Shown: positions 1 to 9,372, counted from the first letter of the stretch. The stretch is DNA of 64,000 bases from Bartonella rattimassiliensis 15908 (GCF_000278215.1 NZ_JH725064.1:132581-196580), one strand, 5' to 3'. The notes: a model not told the origin generated them from the letters alone. Program-made: numbers and translations.

Positions 1-96
1 TCTGCGGCATAACCTCTGAAGATGTTTCTGGTGTCGGCTCTAAAGGCATCTGCGGCATAACCTCTGAAGATGTTTCTGGTGTCGGCTCTAAAGGCG
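1..96 (-). repeat. 48-bp tandem repeat inside tolA
   Basis: Two perfect copies (1-48 and 49-96) of a 48-base unit encode a Pro/Glu/Thr/Met-rich 16-residue repeat in the periplasmic linker. The next few bases continue the pattern. The array probably extends beyond the left edge. Confidence 0.9.
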
Positions 97-511
97 TTTC
101 TATTTTTGCTTTTGATAATTCTTGTTCTGTAAGTTCTGGTAAAGATTTTTCTAGCTTTTTATCTTCTACTGCTGGCGAAGATGTTGTTTCAACAAATCGG
201 GGTTTTTCTTTTGGTCTAAAAGGCATAAGACTATCTATCTGTCCCTCTCCCACATGCTGTGCATCTTCTTTTTCTTGTGGTTGCGCGGCTGATTTTACGG
301 CAGGAACTGCATGGATAGGAGCCTTTACAGCTCCTTGTTGAGAGGAAAAAACTTCCACTAAAGGAGCAAGAGTGATGGGAATTGTTTCTAATTGTTGCGG
401 CAAGGAGACAGAGCTTGTAAATTGAACGGCTCCCCAACTGAGAAAAATGACATGGACTATAAGGGATAAAGCCAAGCCTCGTTTCATGCTATGATAGGAG
501 TCTTTGTTCAT
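1..511 (-). CDS. tolA: TolA-like cell-envelope protein, 3' end outside the window
   Basis: This is the N-terminal part of a TolA/TonB-type periplasmic spanning protein, which links the TolQR proton channel in the inner membrane to TolB-Pal at the outer membrane. The ATG at 511 gives a short basic N-terminus and one hydrophobic segment at about residues 12-28, followed by a Pro/Glu/Ser/Thr-rich stretch. At the left edge lies a 16-residue tandem repeat. An ATG at 518 is in another frame and soon meets a stop. The gene follows tolQ and tolR on the same strand, 90 bases below tolR, which fits tolQRA order. The C-terminal domain is not visible, so the TolA name rests mainly on context and the single membrane anchor. 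Confidence 0.8.
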   Translation of the reverse strand, partial: MNKDSYHSMKRGLALSLIVHVIFLSWGAVQFTSSVSLPQQLETIPITLAPLVEVFSSQQGAVKAPIHAVPAVKSAAQPQEKEDAQHVGEGQIDSLMPFRPKEKPRFVETTSSPAVEDKKLEKSLPELTEQELSKAKIETPLEPTPETSSEVMPQMPLEPTPETSSEVMPQ

Positions 512-601
512 TCTTCATGCCTTGTTTATACCTTACATTTATTCATTTTTAATCACTTTACGTTCTTTTTCAAAACAACGGTTTATACGCAATTTTATTA
601 T

Positions 602-1054
602 TTATTGCGCTAGACTTGCCAATGCGACTTGAGAAAAACCTGCCTTTTGAATATCCGCCAGCAATTTTAATACTTGTTGATATTCAACAGTTTTAGCAAC
701 CCGCACAAAAATCCGCTGATTTTTTTGTGCAGTATCAACTTCCAGAAGAGTTTTAAGGTGTTCAATCAACGCTTGTGATGTTTCGTAATAATCTTGATTA
801 ACAGCAAAACGCCCTTGCTCATCAAGTGAAACCGTAAGGGGGGGTTTTTGTGTTTTTACGGGACCAGCTTGAGTACGAGGCAAATCTAGAGGAACACCAT
901 TCACCAAAAGAGGTGCAGAGACCATAAAAATAATTAATAATACCAGCATAACATCCACAAAAGGTGTAACATTGATCTCACTCATCAGTTGGCCCCGTGC
1001 ATGATGCCGCCTGCGTATATTTTTTCGAGAAGAAGCAGCAACAGAAATTCCCAT
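602..1054 (-). CDS. tolR: TolR/ExbD-family proton-channel subunit
   Basis: TolR forms with TolQ the inner-membrane proton channel that energises TolA. The 150-residue protein has one transmembrane helix after the typical EINVTPFVDVML signature. This contains the membrane aspartate essential in the family. A periplasmic domain follows. The start is taken at 1054 (GISVAAS after the Met), preceded by GGAG at an 8-base spacing. A longer reading from 1060 would need TTG. It lies 15 bases below tolQ and above tolA, so the three genes are very likely one operon. ExbD is the alternative name, but the gene order favours Tol. Confidence 0.93.
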   Translation of the reverse strand: MGISVAASSRKNIRRRHHARGQLMSEINVTPFVDVMLVLLIIFMVSAPLLVNGVPLDLPRTQAGPVKTQKPPLTVSLDEQGRFAVNQDYYETSQALIEHLKTLLEVDTAQKNQRIFVRVAKTVEYQQVLKLLADIQKAGFSQVALASLAQ

Positions 1055-1069
1055 GAACAAGCTCCTTTT

Positions 1070-1783
1070 TTATATAGAGGAAGATGCGGTGCGTGTTTCA
1101 TCAATACGCCGCGACACAATTGTTGAAAATTCATCAGCAAAATTTTCTATTTGCGCAATGATGCGAGCACTTTCATGGGTTAACTTGTTATAAGCAATAA
1201 CGGCTGGAATTGCTGCAAATAAACCAATAGCAGTTGCCAAAAGCGCTTCTGCAATACCTGGCGCTACAATGGCAAGTGACGTATTTTGAGACGCTGAAAT
1301 AGAAAGAAAAGATTCCATAATACCAATCACTGTTCCAAAAAGTCCGATAAAAGGCCCTGCGGATCCCAGTGTCGCAAGAAAACTTAATTTTGATTCTATT
1401 TTTTCACTTTCACGTCCCAACGTCAGATCCATAGCCTTATCAATTCTGCTTTGCAAGCTTATCGATGTATGGGTTCCTTTTTCAAGAGATTTTTTCCATT
1501 CAACCATTGCCGCCATAAAAACTGCTGATATGCTATTGGTGTGTCGACTTTTACATGATGCATAAAGATCTTCTAGTGCTTTTCCTGACCAAAACATCCG
1601 TTCAAATTGCTTTATTTCACGCCGTATTCTCCGATATGTAAAAATTTTATCAAAAATGATTGTCCAGCTCCAAACAGAAGCGAGCAACAGTCCAATCATC
1701 ACACCTTTAACAACCCAACTAGCTTGCATAAACAAATGCAACATTCCAATTGTTTCCGGATTCGTTAATTCCACATGCGGCAT
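1070..1783 (-). CDS. tolQ: TolQ/ExbB/MotA-family proton-channel subunit
   Basis: TolQ is the three-helix inner-membrane subunit of the Tol-Pal motor, which keeps the outer membrane attached during constriction. The 237-residue product has an N-terminal helix (about residues 20-40) and two C-terminal helices containing the FIGLFGTVIGIMESF signature and a GIAEALLATAIGL segment typical of MotA/TolQ/ExbB. The start at 1783 is chosen because AGAGGAA stands just upstream. A start at 1813 would add ten residues without a good ribosome site. Upstream lies 3.7 kb of mobile-element debris instead of the usual close ybgC gene. Confidence 0.95.
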   Translation of the reverse strand: MPHVELTNPETIGMLHLFMQASWVVKGVMIGLLLASVWSWTIIFDKIFTYRRIRREIKQFERMFWSGKALEDLYASCKSRHTNSISAVFMAAMVEWKKSLEKGTHTSISLQSRIDKAMDLTLGRESEKIESKLSFLATLGSAGPFIGLFGTVIGIMESFLSISASQNTSLAIVAPGIAEALLATAIGLFAAIPAVIAYNKLTHESARIIAQIENFADEFSTIVSRRIDETRTASSSI

Positions 1784-1813
1784 AATTTTCGTTCCTCTAA
1801 CTGAAAGGTGCAT

Positions 1814-2094
1814 TGTTTAAAATTCTATAAAACAGATTGTTTTATAGTTTCTAAATGGAAGTAAAAAACTTTAATTTCACATAAATACACACGCTAAAAC
1901 GAGACCCATTTCTTAAATTTCTTTTAAAAGTGATGACTGAGACATCCCTTAATACACAATGGCATTCATGAAAGATATAAGGATAAAGTCCTCCTCACAA
2001 ATGATATAAAAATACATGATATCTCAAATCTATGATGCCTCCCCTTTTTAACGTTTATGCAAAAAAATCTAAACTATCACATATGCGTTCCAGA
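1814..2094. other. intergenic, probable tol promoter region
   Basis: This AT-rich stretch lies upstream of tolQ and before the first integrase-leader remnant. No open frame, hairpin or repeat was recognised. The promoter of tolQRA should lie here, because ybgC is too far away for read-through to be assumed. Confidence 0.4.
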
Positions 2095-2395
2095 TTCAAA
2101 ATGTTGCGATAAATCTTCATACTTGAAAAAGTTCATAAGAGGCATTTTTATTCCTTTCTATAATTTTTGTCCCCACAAACCAACCCCACTCGTGACATGC
2201 AAGAAAGTGTTTTGATTAATTCCTTGTAAAAGAGCTTGAAAAAAATCTTATAAGTCTGAGAATTTTCAGTCAAATTACAACGCAACGAATTATCATTATC
2301 AATAAATATGTTATCATCATGAAAGATTACACATTGCCTTAAACTTTTGTTTCTTTTATTTTTAATGGGGTTAAAACCACGGACACAAAAAAACA
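2095..2395 (-). repeat. degenerate integrase-leader repeat (copy 1)
   Basis: Read on the minus strand it has the order seen in the intact copies: an AT box (about 2290-2310), the purine/pyrimidine leader, a ribosome-site-like GAAAGGAAT and an integrase-like start near 2145. On the other side of the AT box, 2343-2390 resembles the integrase codons near 3745-3800. The element is therefore rearranged and dead. Confidence 0.65.
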
Positions 2396-2550
2396 AAATA
2401 AACCACCATAGAATGCCTCATACAATACTCTTCACACAATGTTTTCACGATGTCTTCAGTAAGTTTCACGTAATCCCAATGTAGTTTTGTTGTTTTGTGA
2501 AGCGATATATGTAAGCACCTTTTAATACGTGTTTGATCTACGATAATACT

Positions 2551-2705
2551 TTGATTTATAATGATAATTTAATGTTATTCTATTGAATAAGAGACCCGAA
2601 TATCGTAAGATTCTCTCATTTTAAACCTGTTTATTTTGCATCAATCAGAATTACTTACTTGCACATCAAAAGCGGTATGAGTGTGTGGATAAAAACTTTA
2701 TAAGA
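2551..2705 (+). repeat. integrase-leader repeat (copy 2)
   Basis: This is a well-preserved leader. It has the box TTGATTTATAATGATAA at 2551, then a stem-loop around 2585-2620 (AATAAGAG ... CTCTCATT, one A-C mismatch), a pyrimidine-rich segment ending in GTGTGTGGATAAAAAC, and the integrase start at 2706. It matches the leader of the long integrase copy in inverted orientation at 4016-4187. Confidence 0.85.
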
Positions 2706-2957
2706 ATGGCTCTTATGAACCGCCTTAACGCCAGATCGGTCGCAACATTGGGGACTAGCAAATATAATGATTGTGCCGGCTTGCTTCTTCACAAACGTAA
2801 AGACGGAGGTGCTCAATGGCTTTACCGTTATATCCTTCACAACCGCTGTTGCGAAATAGGCTTGGGTGCTTTAAGAGATGTCTCTTTAAAACAAACACGT
2901 GAAGCTGCAATACAATGGCGCTCTGTTTTACGTGAGGGCAGTCCTCCTACTGTATGA
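2706..2957 (+). pseudogene. N-terminal fragment of a P4-type tyrosine integrase
   Basis: About 79 codons (to about 2940) are nearly identical to the N-terminal DUF4102 region of the long integrase at 2837-4015 on the other strand, including the MALMNRL start and the KRKDGGAQW segment. Homology then stops abruptly, and the frame runs a few codons into the tail of the inverted copy before TGA. No catalytic domain is present. The fragment is a dead remnant. The join makes two integrase copies meet tail to tail. Confidence 0.85.
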
Positions 2958-4015
2958 CTTAGAATGGTTTCAGCAACCTCATAGGGGGCATCGGTTGTTT
3001 CAGCAAGCCAATCGCGTAAACTAGAGCGAAATCCATGGGGGCAGGCTTCAATTTTATTTTTTCTCATGTAAAGATACATACACTTCTCAGCAAGGGGACC
3101 GCGACCTTTAGCAGAAAAAAAGAAATCATTGCGAGAGAGCAGGCGTGCTTGTTTTAAAATGTCTAATGCTTCAGATGATAAAGGGACGCGAAATTCTGTT
3201 GTAGCATCACGCCTTCCTTTCATATTTTCAGCAGGAATAGTCCATATATCCCCATCAATTTGATCTTTATGAATATGGCGTATAGGATTTGTACGAACAC
3301 CTGTCAGAATAAGCAAACGCAAAGCCAGTTGTGTCATAGTTATTGTTTCACAAAGTGTTTTATAAAAAGCCGGAACATCTCTCCAATCCATAGCAGGAAA
3401 GTTTTGTATTTTATGGCGTTGTTTACCTAAAAGAGCGCGTGCTTTTGCCACTGCCTGTAAATCAACATCCAAACCTAATGCAGCCGCATGTTTGAGACAA
3501 AGATTAAGACGATTAAGAGCTCTACAAGCAGTAACAGCTTTTGAATGCCAAATAGGGGCAAGAACATTGCGTATCTCTGTTGGGGTAATCTCAGAAACGG
3601 GCAGACAGCCTAATTTAGGGAGAATATAAAGCCGCAAGGGAAAAAACCAACTTCCATTCTTACCATCACCTTTTAATTCAGCTTTCCGACTTTCAAAAGC
3701 ATCTACAGCAATGTCTTTTAAATAATGGAGATTGCTTATTGCCTCACGCTTTTGTTTCTCACGTTCTTTAATGGGGTCACGACCTTCATGCAAAACAGAA
3801 CGCCATTGATTTGCTAATTCACGGGCTTTTTTTAAAGAAACGTTTCGCAACGCACCCAATCCCATTTCGCGGCGCCGACCATGAATGGTATAACGGTAAA
3901 TCCATTGAGCACCTCCATCTTTACGCTTGTGAAGTAACAAGCCGGCACCATCATTATATTTGCCAGCCCCCAATGTTGCGACAGATCTTGCATTAAGACG
4001 GTTCATAAGAGCCAT
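2837..4015 (-). pseudogene. P4-type tyrosine integrase, C-terminus lost
   Basis: This is the longest integrase of the window. It has an N-terminal DUF4102 arm domain (residues 1-85), a core-binding domain (about 90-190) and a catalytic domain. Visible catalytic residues are Arg in TGVRTNP, His-x-x-Arg in HGFRSSLRDW and His in LSHTVGG. The usual tail with the nucleophilic tyrosine is missing. After LSHTVGG (about base 2944) the frame enters the antisense of the inverted N-terminal fragment and ends at 2837. The start at 4015 has AAGGAT upstream; the reading from 4048 is unlikely. Without the tyrosine it should be unable to recombine DNA. No tRNA or attachment site was seen nearby. Confidence 0.85.
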
Positions 4016-4187
4016 TTTTAAATCCTTTCTTATACAAATTTGATCCACACACTCATCCCACTTGTTATGTGCAAATGAGTGGTTTTGATTGATTCAAGAT
4101 AAACAGATTTGAAATGAGAGAATCCTACGTTATTCTGGTCTTTAATTCCATATGAATAATGCTAAATTATTATTATAAATCAATATC
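4016..4187 (-). repeat. integrase-leader repeat (copy 3), leader of the long integrase
   Basis: Read on the minus strand it has the AT box ending at about 4187, a stem-loop region at about 4105-4145, the pyrimidine-rich segment with GTGTGTGGATCAAA, and the ribosome site and start at 4015. It supplies the reference order of elements for the other copies. Confidence 0.8.
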
Positions 4188-5280
4188 TTGTCAAAGGTAT
4201 AAACGTCCTGCTTCATTTTCTTTGTTCGCTTTCACTATTTAATCGTTATGGCATGAGAAAGATCTATAAGCGATATTTTTACATATTTTTTAAAATGGCT
4301 TATGCTGATCTTTTGTGACGTATAAGCGAATGGTTTTAATTATTTCAACATGAACTACCTTGAGATAAAGGTATTTTATTCTATTGCGTTCTCTCCAAGT
4401 GAGAAATAATAAATTATTGTTTTAAGTCACTCTATGATCCTATTATACTGTAAAAACACCATCATTCGAAGTTTGGTGCTATAAGACAGGGAAGCCTTCT
4501 TGAGACATTAAGTGTTTTTCTGAAGACACACTAAATATTTAGGATAAGACTTATTTTTAGAGTCTTAAGTTTAAGTAAAGCACCCAAGTGGGAAAACCAA
4601 TGAGAATTCTCTCGACAAGAATCCACACCGTTTACGACCAAATTGAATAAAGAATTTTTATCCTTTTAAGAACGAAACGAAAGTAAAATAGAATAACGTA
4701 CTCTTGAAACTTTAAATCAAAATACATTTCTATTTTGTATATCTTGATCTCTCACGCATTAATTGTACTTAGAAAGACACATAAAATCACCCCCCGTGGA
4801 TGAGAAACTCTTTCTATGATATCAAATGACAATCCAAACAATAAGACAAACAACTTAAAACTATCTTTGAAGGTATTTTGAGAAAATTTTTAACCTTCTA
4901 GTTTATGACCACTTTATTGCAATATTTCTCTGAGCATATAGACTTTTATCACAAAAATGCATCTTTATTTGTTTTTTATATTTCGCACGTTTTTACTATT
5001 TTCTTTGCAAACTCTCCCCTCTTCAAAAGTAAGAAAGACATTTTGAGTTTATGTAAGAAAATAGCTGGCGAGACGTTGCTATTGAATCATGACATAAATG
5101 AAACATGATTAATCTCGTAGAACATCATCTTCAATTTATTACAGAAGAAATACTTTCTTTTTATGCATCCTATAACCTTGTTGGTGGTAAAGGAGCAACA
5201 TTTAGGCTATCATCCATTTAAGCTATAATATATAATAGATGACAGATTTTAGATTAATTACTATCTCATGAAGCTACTTA
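4188..5280. other. intergenic debris, no clear gene
   Basis: This AT-rich kilobase lacks a recognisable gene. A 67-codon open frame at 4905-5108 (plus) has no ribosome site of note and resembles nothing I know. Bases 4510-4665 match 25515-25668 (listed separately). The rest appears eroded. Confidence 0.5.
4510..4665 (+). repeat. dispersed repeat R2, copy 1
   Basis: This has the same orientation as 25515-25668. Both copies share CTTAAGTTTAAGTAAA, followed about 30 bases later by a segment ending in TTCTCTCGA or TTTCTCGA, then a GACC/ACCG-containing segment. No coding sense was recognised in either. It occurs beside integrase debris both times, so it may belong to the same lost element. Confidence 0.55.
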
Positions 5281-5492
5281 TTATGCAACATCCGTTGCCT
5301 TAAGGCGGTTTATAAGAACCATTTTTAGACCTTTCTTATACAGTTTTTATCCATAGACTCATCTCGCTTGTGATATGCAAGCAAGGAATTCTGATTGATG
5401 CAACCTAAAGAGATTTGCAATGAAAGCATCTTACGATATTCAAGTCTCTAATTCAATGTCCATAATTCTAAATTATATTTATAAATCAAAAT
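5281..5492 (-). repeat. degenerate integrase-leader repeat (copy 4)
   Basis: It has the start-like codons near 5310-5320, the ribosome-site-like GAAAGGTC, the leader and the AT box (5470-5492), all on the minus strand. About ten integrase codons remain. It lies directly downstream of ybgC. Confidence 0.75.
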
Positions 5493-5527
5493 GTTGCTAT
5501 GATACAGGTGTTCAATGAAGATCATTT

Positions 5528-5968
5528 TTAGCTTAGCATTTTCGCAAAAAGCTCTTTTGGTAAACGTCGTGGTTTTGCCTCCTCATTAATCAAAGCAATT
5601 TCAACTTTTGCTGTTACCAAGATGGTTTCCTCATGCAAAATAGCTTGCTCCATAAAAAAGCGTGCCCCCTGGATATGATTAACACGTGTTTTAACAACTA
5701 AAAGATTATCAATTTTGGCTGGTCTTGAAAAATTCACTTCTATATGACGCACAACAAAAAACAGTTTTTCGCCCTCCACCCCTGCTGCTAACATCTTATT
5801 ATTAAAACCGTTATCCCGTAAAAATTCTGAACGTCCCCGTTCAAAAAACTCAAGATAACGCGCATGATAAACCACACCGGAAAAATCTGTATCAGCAACA
5901 TAAACGCGAACCTGAAAATTATGAAAAGCATTTATCTGCTTGCTCTTGAAAGGAGTTACTTCTATCAT
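5528..5968 (-). CDS. ybgC: Tol-Pal-associated acyl-CoA thioesterase YbgC
   Basis: This is a 146-residue hot-dog-fold thioesterase of the 4-hydroxybenzoyl-CoA thioesterase family. The active-site signature VYVADTDFSGVVYHARYL carries the catalytic Asp near residue 28, and ERGRSEFLR follows. In Proteobacteria ybgC normally precedes tolQ directly. Here 3.7 kb of integrase remnants separate them, so the operon was probably broken by insertion. It lies about 200 bases below ruvB on the same strand. Confidence 0.92.
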   Translation of the reverse strand: MIEVTPFKSKQINAFHNFQVRVYVADTDFSGVVYHARYLEFFERGRSEFLRDNGFNNKMLAAGVEGEKLFFVVRHIEVNFSRPAKIDNLLVVKTRVNHIQGARFFMEQAILHEETILVTAKVEIALINEEAKPRRLPKELFAKMLS

Positions 5969-6069
5969 CTACCTATGTTCCATAAAATCATTTAATATAG
6001 CCAATTGTTTATAGATCAAAAGATTGAACATATTTTTGTGTTGAAGTTGTGAAAAGCACCATTTCCCGC

Positions 6070-6130
6070 TCAATGGCTCCAAATCTTTTCGATCAGAATA
6101 TGCGAAAAGCAGGAAGGCTCTTATGCTGAC
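6070..6130 (-). repeat. possible remnant of a second ruvB 3' end
   Basis: About 35 bases (6079-6112) resemble the ruvB 3' region at 6280-6312, sharing the ATGGCTCC and CTTTTCG blocks in the same orientation. The match is short and imperfect. It is listed because the same arrangement recurs beside other genes in the window. Confidence 0.4.
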
Positions 6131-6174
6131 GACAATTTTATAAAATATTCACGCATTTTTTTTAAGAAAATATC

Positions 6175-7263
6175 TTATCTGCCTTCCCCATCCCATAAAG
6201 TTGTCTGCAAATCATCTTGATCCTCAGGAGACTGAGTCCGCTTTTGTATAGAAGCTGTAGAAGCCGGTTCTGCAAGCCCTAAATGGCTCCAAGCCTTTTC
6301 GGTTAAAATACGTCCACGAGCCGTTCTTTGAATAAATCCTTGTTGGAGCAGATATGGTTCAACAATATCTTCAATAGCATCTCGTGGTTCTGATAAAGCA
6401 GCAGCAATAGTTTCAATTCCCACCGGTCCCCCTAAAAAAGTTTCCGCAATCAAGAACAAATAGCGACGATCAAGCGGATCGAGCCCAAGATGATCCACCT
6501 CCAGACGCGAAAGCGCTTCATCGGCGATTTTTCGATCAATTTGTTTTGCCTGTTTAACCAGGGCAAAATCACAAACGCGCCGTAAAAGTCGGCCAGCAAT
6601 GCGCGGAGTCCCCCGTGCTCGACGTGCAATTTCATGGGCACCATCCTCACTGATTTTGACGGTAAAAAGCCTTGCATTACGCTGAACAATATATTCCAAT
6701 TCTTCTATCGTATAAAAATTGAGACGAATTGGGATACCAAAACGGTCTCTCAGCGGTGTGGTCAAAAGCCCCAAACGCGTAGTTGCCGCCACCAAAGTAA
6801 ATTTAGCTAGATCAATTTTCACCGAACGTGCAGCGGGTCCCTCTCCAATAATAAGATCAAGTTGATAATCTTCCATTGCTGGATAAAGAATTTCTTCAAT
6901 TGCCGGATTTAAGCGATGAATTTCATCAATAAAAAGGACATCGCGTTCTTCAAGATTAGTCAAGAGAGCTGCTAAATCTCCTGCTTTAGCAATAACAGGC
7001 CCTGAAGTAGAGCGAAAATTAACGCCTAATTCTTTTGCCATAATCTGTGAAAGCGTTGTTTTTCCTAACCCAGGTGGTCCTACAAACAAAACGTGATCCA
7101 GCGCTTCTTTCCGCGTTTTTGCAGCTTCAATAAATATTTTTAAATTAGCCCGTGCCGCCTCTTGACCAATAAAGTCATCGAGAACTTGTGGTCTTAAAGA
7201 ACGATCTGGATCGTTAGGAAGGAGTGTACTACCAAGAAGGCGTTGATCTTCATCTTTATGCAT
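6175..7263 (-). CDS. ruvB: Holliday junction branch-migration ATPase RuvB
   Basis: RuvB is the hexameric AAA+ motor that, with RuvA, drives branch migration of Holliday junctions. The 362-residue protein shows Walker [10 protein letters not shown] (near residue 62), Walker B LFIDEIH (near 113), sensor 1 AATTR and the arginine finger in LRDRFG, followed by the C-terminal winged-helix domain. Length is slightly above the usual 340-350 because of a polar C-terminal tail. The gene follows ruvA by 13 bases; ruvC-ruvA-ruvB form one operon. Confidence 0.97.
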   Translation of the reverse strand: MHKDEDQRLLGSTLLPNDPDRSLRPQVLDDFIGQEAARANLKIFIEAAKTRKEALDHVLFVGPPGLGKTTLSQIMAKELGVNFRSTSGPVIAKAGDLAALLTNLEERDVLFIDEIHRLNPAIEEILYPAMEDYQLDLIIGEGPAARSVKIDLAKFTLVAATTRLGLLTTPLRDRFGIPIRLNFYTIEELEYIVQRNARLFTVKISEDGAHEIARRARGTPRIAGRLLRRVCDFALVKQAKQIDRKIADEALSRLEVDHLGLDPLDRRYLFLIAETFLGGPVGIETIAAALSEPRDAIEDIVEPYLLQQGFIQRTARGRILTEKAWSHLGLAEPASTASIQKRTQSPEDQDDLQTTLWDGEGR

Positions 7264-7276
7264 TGTTACCTTAATT

Positions 7277-7891
7277 TTAAGTAGGAGAAGAAAGCAATTT
7301 GAGACTCTGGCGGATTAAAAGAGCAGAAGAAATAGTTTCTTCCTCAAGGTCATTCATCGCAATAGCAAGAGCACGAGCTGCTTGTTCCCGTTCAAACCCT
7401 AGCTTTATCAACGCAGAAAGCGCATCATGCATAGGTTGATTGGTCATTTCACACTGAGGAGTCGAAACGGTCTTGATCGCCTGTTCAAAGGGAAGTGTTT
7501 TACTTTTCAGTTCGCCCACAATTCTTTCACTGACTTTTTTACCAACGCCCGGTGCTCGACTAATCATCGCAATATCGTTTAAGGCAATGGCTTGCGCGAG
7601 TTCATCGGGCGATAAAGTGCCCAAGATTGCCAAAGCAACCTTTGCTCCTATTCCCGGAACATTTTGTAAAAGACAAAACCACTCCTGTTCAGCTCTTGTA
7701 TCAAAACCAAAAAGGCGGATTACATCTTCACGAACATGCGTTTCAATAAAGAGGCTTAATGTTTCTCCAACAGAGGGTAAAGAAGGACGCAGTCGATTTG
7801 ACACAAAAACCACATACCCCACACCGTTCACATCAAGAAGGATATGATCATCAAAGGTATGTTCAAGGATGCCCTTTAATTTGCCAATCAT
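7277..7891 (-). CDS. ruvA: Holliday junction-binding protein RuvA
   Basis: RuvA binds four-way junctions as a tetramer and loads RuvB. The 204 residues show the OB-fold N-terminus (MIGKLKG), two helix-hairpin-helix motifs (VPGIGAKVA and [13 protein letters not shown]) and the flexible linker plus C-terminal domain that contacts RuvB. Start and stop overlap ruvC by four bases (ATGA type), indicating translational coupling. Confidence 0.97.
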   Translation of the reverse strand: MIGKLKGILEHTFDDHILLDVNGVGYVVFVSNRLRPSLPSVGETLSLFIETHVREDVIRLFGFDTRAEQEWFCLLQNVPGIGAKVALAILGTLSPDELAQAIALNDIAMISRAPGVGKKVSERIVGELKSKTLPFEQAIKTVSTPQCEMTNQPMHDALSALIKLGFEREQAARALAIAMNDLEEETISSALLIRQSLKLLSSPT

Positions 7892-8415
7892 CTTGCCACC
7901 TCAATCATATCGCCATCCTTGCCTGATAAGATCGGACTCTTACGATGCATACTATGACAAAGAGCAAGAGCAAGAGCATCAGCCGCATCATTGCTATCAA
8001 ACTCAGCCCGTGGTAGTAGAACTTTTACCATCATATGTATTTGTTCTTTAGCACCATGTCCAACACCAATAACCGATTTTTTCACTTTGTTGGGCGCATA
8101 TTCAAAAACAGGAAGATTTGCTTGCGCAGGAATCAGCAACGCAATCGCACGCGCTTGCCCAAGTTTTAAAGTTGCCGTAGCATCTTTGTTGACAAACACA
8201 TGTTCCACAGCGGCTTCATGGGGCATAAATTGATGCACAACTTCTGAAAGACCTTTGTGAATCTGACATAATCTAGAAGCCAAATTACACTGTACATTAG
8301 AAGAAACCGTTCCTGCTGCAATAAATTGAAGACGATTACCCGCAAGATCGATAATACCCCACCCTGTACGCCGTAATCCGGGATCAATACCTATAATACG
8401 AATCGTCTCTGCCAT
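7888..8415 (-). CDS. ruvC: Holliday junction resolvase RuvC
   Basis: RuvC cuts Holliday junctions resolved by the RuvAB complex. The protein has an RNase H-like fold with acidic residues in [14 protein letters not shown] (near residue 10), the conserved VEHVF segment (Glu near 73) and the C-terminal [13 protein letters not shown] at 8415 matches the usual start of the family. A GTG at 8433 has a stronger purine-rich site (GGGGGAAAA) and would add six residues, so the true start is open. It is first in ruvCAB. Confidence 0.95.
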   Translation of the reverse strand: MAETIRIIGIDPGLRRTGWGIIDLAGNRLQFIAAGTVSSNVQCNLASRLCQIHKGLSEVVHQFMPHEAAVEHVFVNKDATATLKLGQARAIALLIPAQANLPVFEYAPNKVKKSVIGVGHGAKEQIHMMVKVLLPRAEFDSNDAADALALALCHSMHRKSPILSGKDGDMIEVAR

Positions 8416-8654
8416 AAACTTCAGCTTATACACTTTTCCCCCTCTTGAATAAAGGCTGGGTTACAAAGAAAACAGCAGCAAAATACAAAATTAAGTAACA
8501 AGATAGTTATACTGAAGAATTTATATATTATAACACTTAACGAACAGCAGCTTTAAAGGCATCAATGAACTCAATCCAAACCATTCAAACATCACAAGAA
8601 AGCTACCTATAAATCAAAATCAAATCATAAAAATTTCTCTTCTGTATCATCTCC

Positions 8655-9205
8655 TGCTTAATCTCTGAAATCAACAGACAACCTAATTTAGGGAAGATAT
8701 GAAGGTGTCAAAGTGAAAATCAATCTCCATTTTTACCACCTCCTTTTAATCCAGCTTTACGTTTCACTGGTTGATTACTGCGGCACGTGATAGAAATGAA
8801 ACAACAATAATTAAGCACTTATCTGGTGAATTAGTGGATGCGGCGAATAATCGTGGTAATCCAGCTTTATGGTTTTCAAAAATATCAAAAGCAATATCTT
8901 TTAAATAATGAAGATTGCTTATTGCCGCACACTTTTGTTCATCACGTTCTTTAATAGGGTCACGCCCCTCACGTAAAACAGAACGCTACTGAGGTGCAGT
9001 TCCGCGGTTTTTTTTAAAGAAACCTCTCTCAATGGACTCAAGCCCATTTCATGAGACGGTGCGTGTGAATAATATAACGGTCAAGCCATTGAGCACCACC
9101 ATCTTCACGCTTATGGAGGCGCAAGATCCGGCACCATCATTCTATTTTCCGGCTCTTAGGTGTTGCATCAACCGTTGTATTAAGACGGTTTATAAGAGGC
9201 ATTTT
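8655..9205 (-). pseudogene. decayed P4-type integrase with a foreign insert
   Basis: Read on the minus strand, 8868-9205 corresponds to the integrase N-terminus and 8663-8757 to the codons near 3585-3688 of the long copy. It has many stops and frameshifts. Between the two parts sits 8762-8858, which is not integrase but reads as ribosomal protein S7 on the plus strand. The 5' leader is at 9206-9372. Confidence 0.8.
8762..8858 (+). pseudogene. fragment of rpsG (ribosomal protein S7)
   Basis: The plus-strand frame starting at 8762 reads [14 protein letters not shown], then a diverged stretch, then [14 protein letters not shown]. This closely follows the C-terminal third of alphaproteobacterial S7 (WLI-AAR-RNETT and LSGELLDAANNRG). 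No start, no upstream part and no end are present, so it is not a gene. The flanks share the same short sequence (AATCCAGCTTTA at 8743 and 8858), as expected for capture by short-homology joining. A functional rpsG must lie elsewhere. Confidence 0.8.
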
Positions 9206-9372
9206 AATCCTTTCTTGTCCAAGTTTGATCCACACACCAGCCTCACTTTTAACGTGCAAGCGAATGATCTTGATTGATTCAAAATAAACAGATTTGAAAT
9301 GAGAGAATCTTACGATATTTGAGACTCTCATTAACATGCAAAAAAGATAATTATCATTATAAATCAATATAT
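9206..9372 (-). repeat. integrase-leader repeat (copy 5), perfect hairpin
   Basis: The leader of the decayed integrase, on the minus strand. It contains a perfect 8-bp stem (AATGAGAG ... CTCTCATT, about 9297-9331) around a 19-base loop with ATATCGTAAGATT. The AT box at 9346-9370 includes the palindrome GATAATTATC. Compared with the copy at 24495 the stem carries a G-C pair in place of an A-T pair. Confidence 0.85.

Noticed and set aside
2148-2396. 82-codon minus-strand frame
   Set aside because: It spans the leader-repeat copy at 2.1-2.4 kb and is explained by that repeat.
4905-5108. 67-codon plus-strand frame as a gene
   Set aside because: It has no ribosome site, no recognisable family and lies in eroded DNA; composition is that of AT-rich chance frames.
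8537-8585. Minus-strand tail reading WIEFIDAFKAAVR before a stop
   Set aside because: It looks protein-like, but only 15 codons lie between two stops, too short to assign or to call a gene relic.
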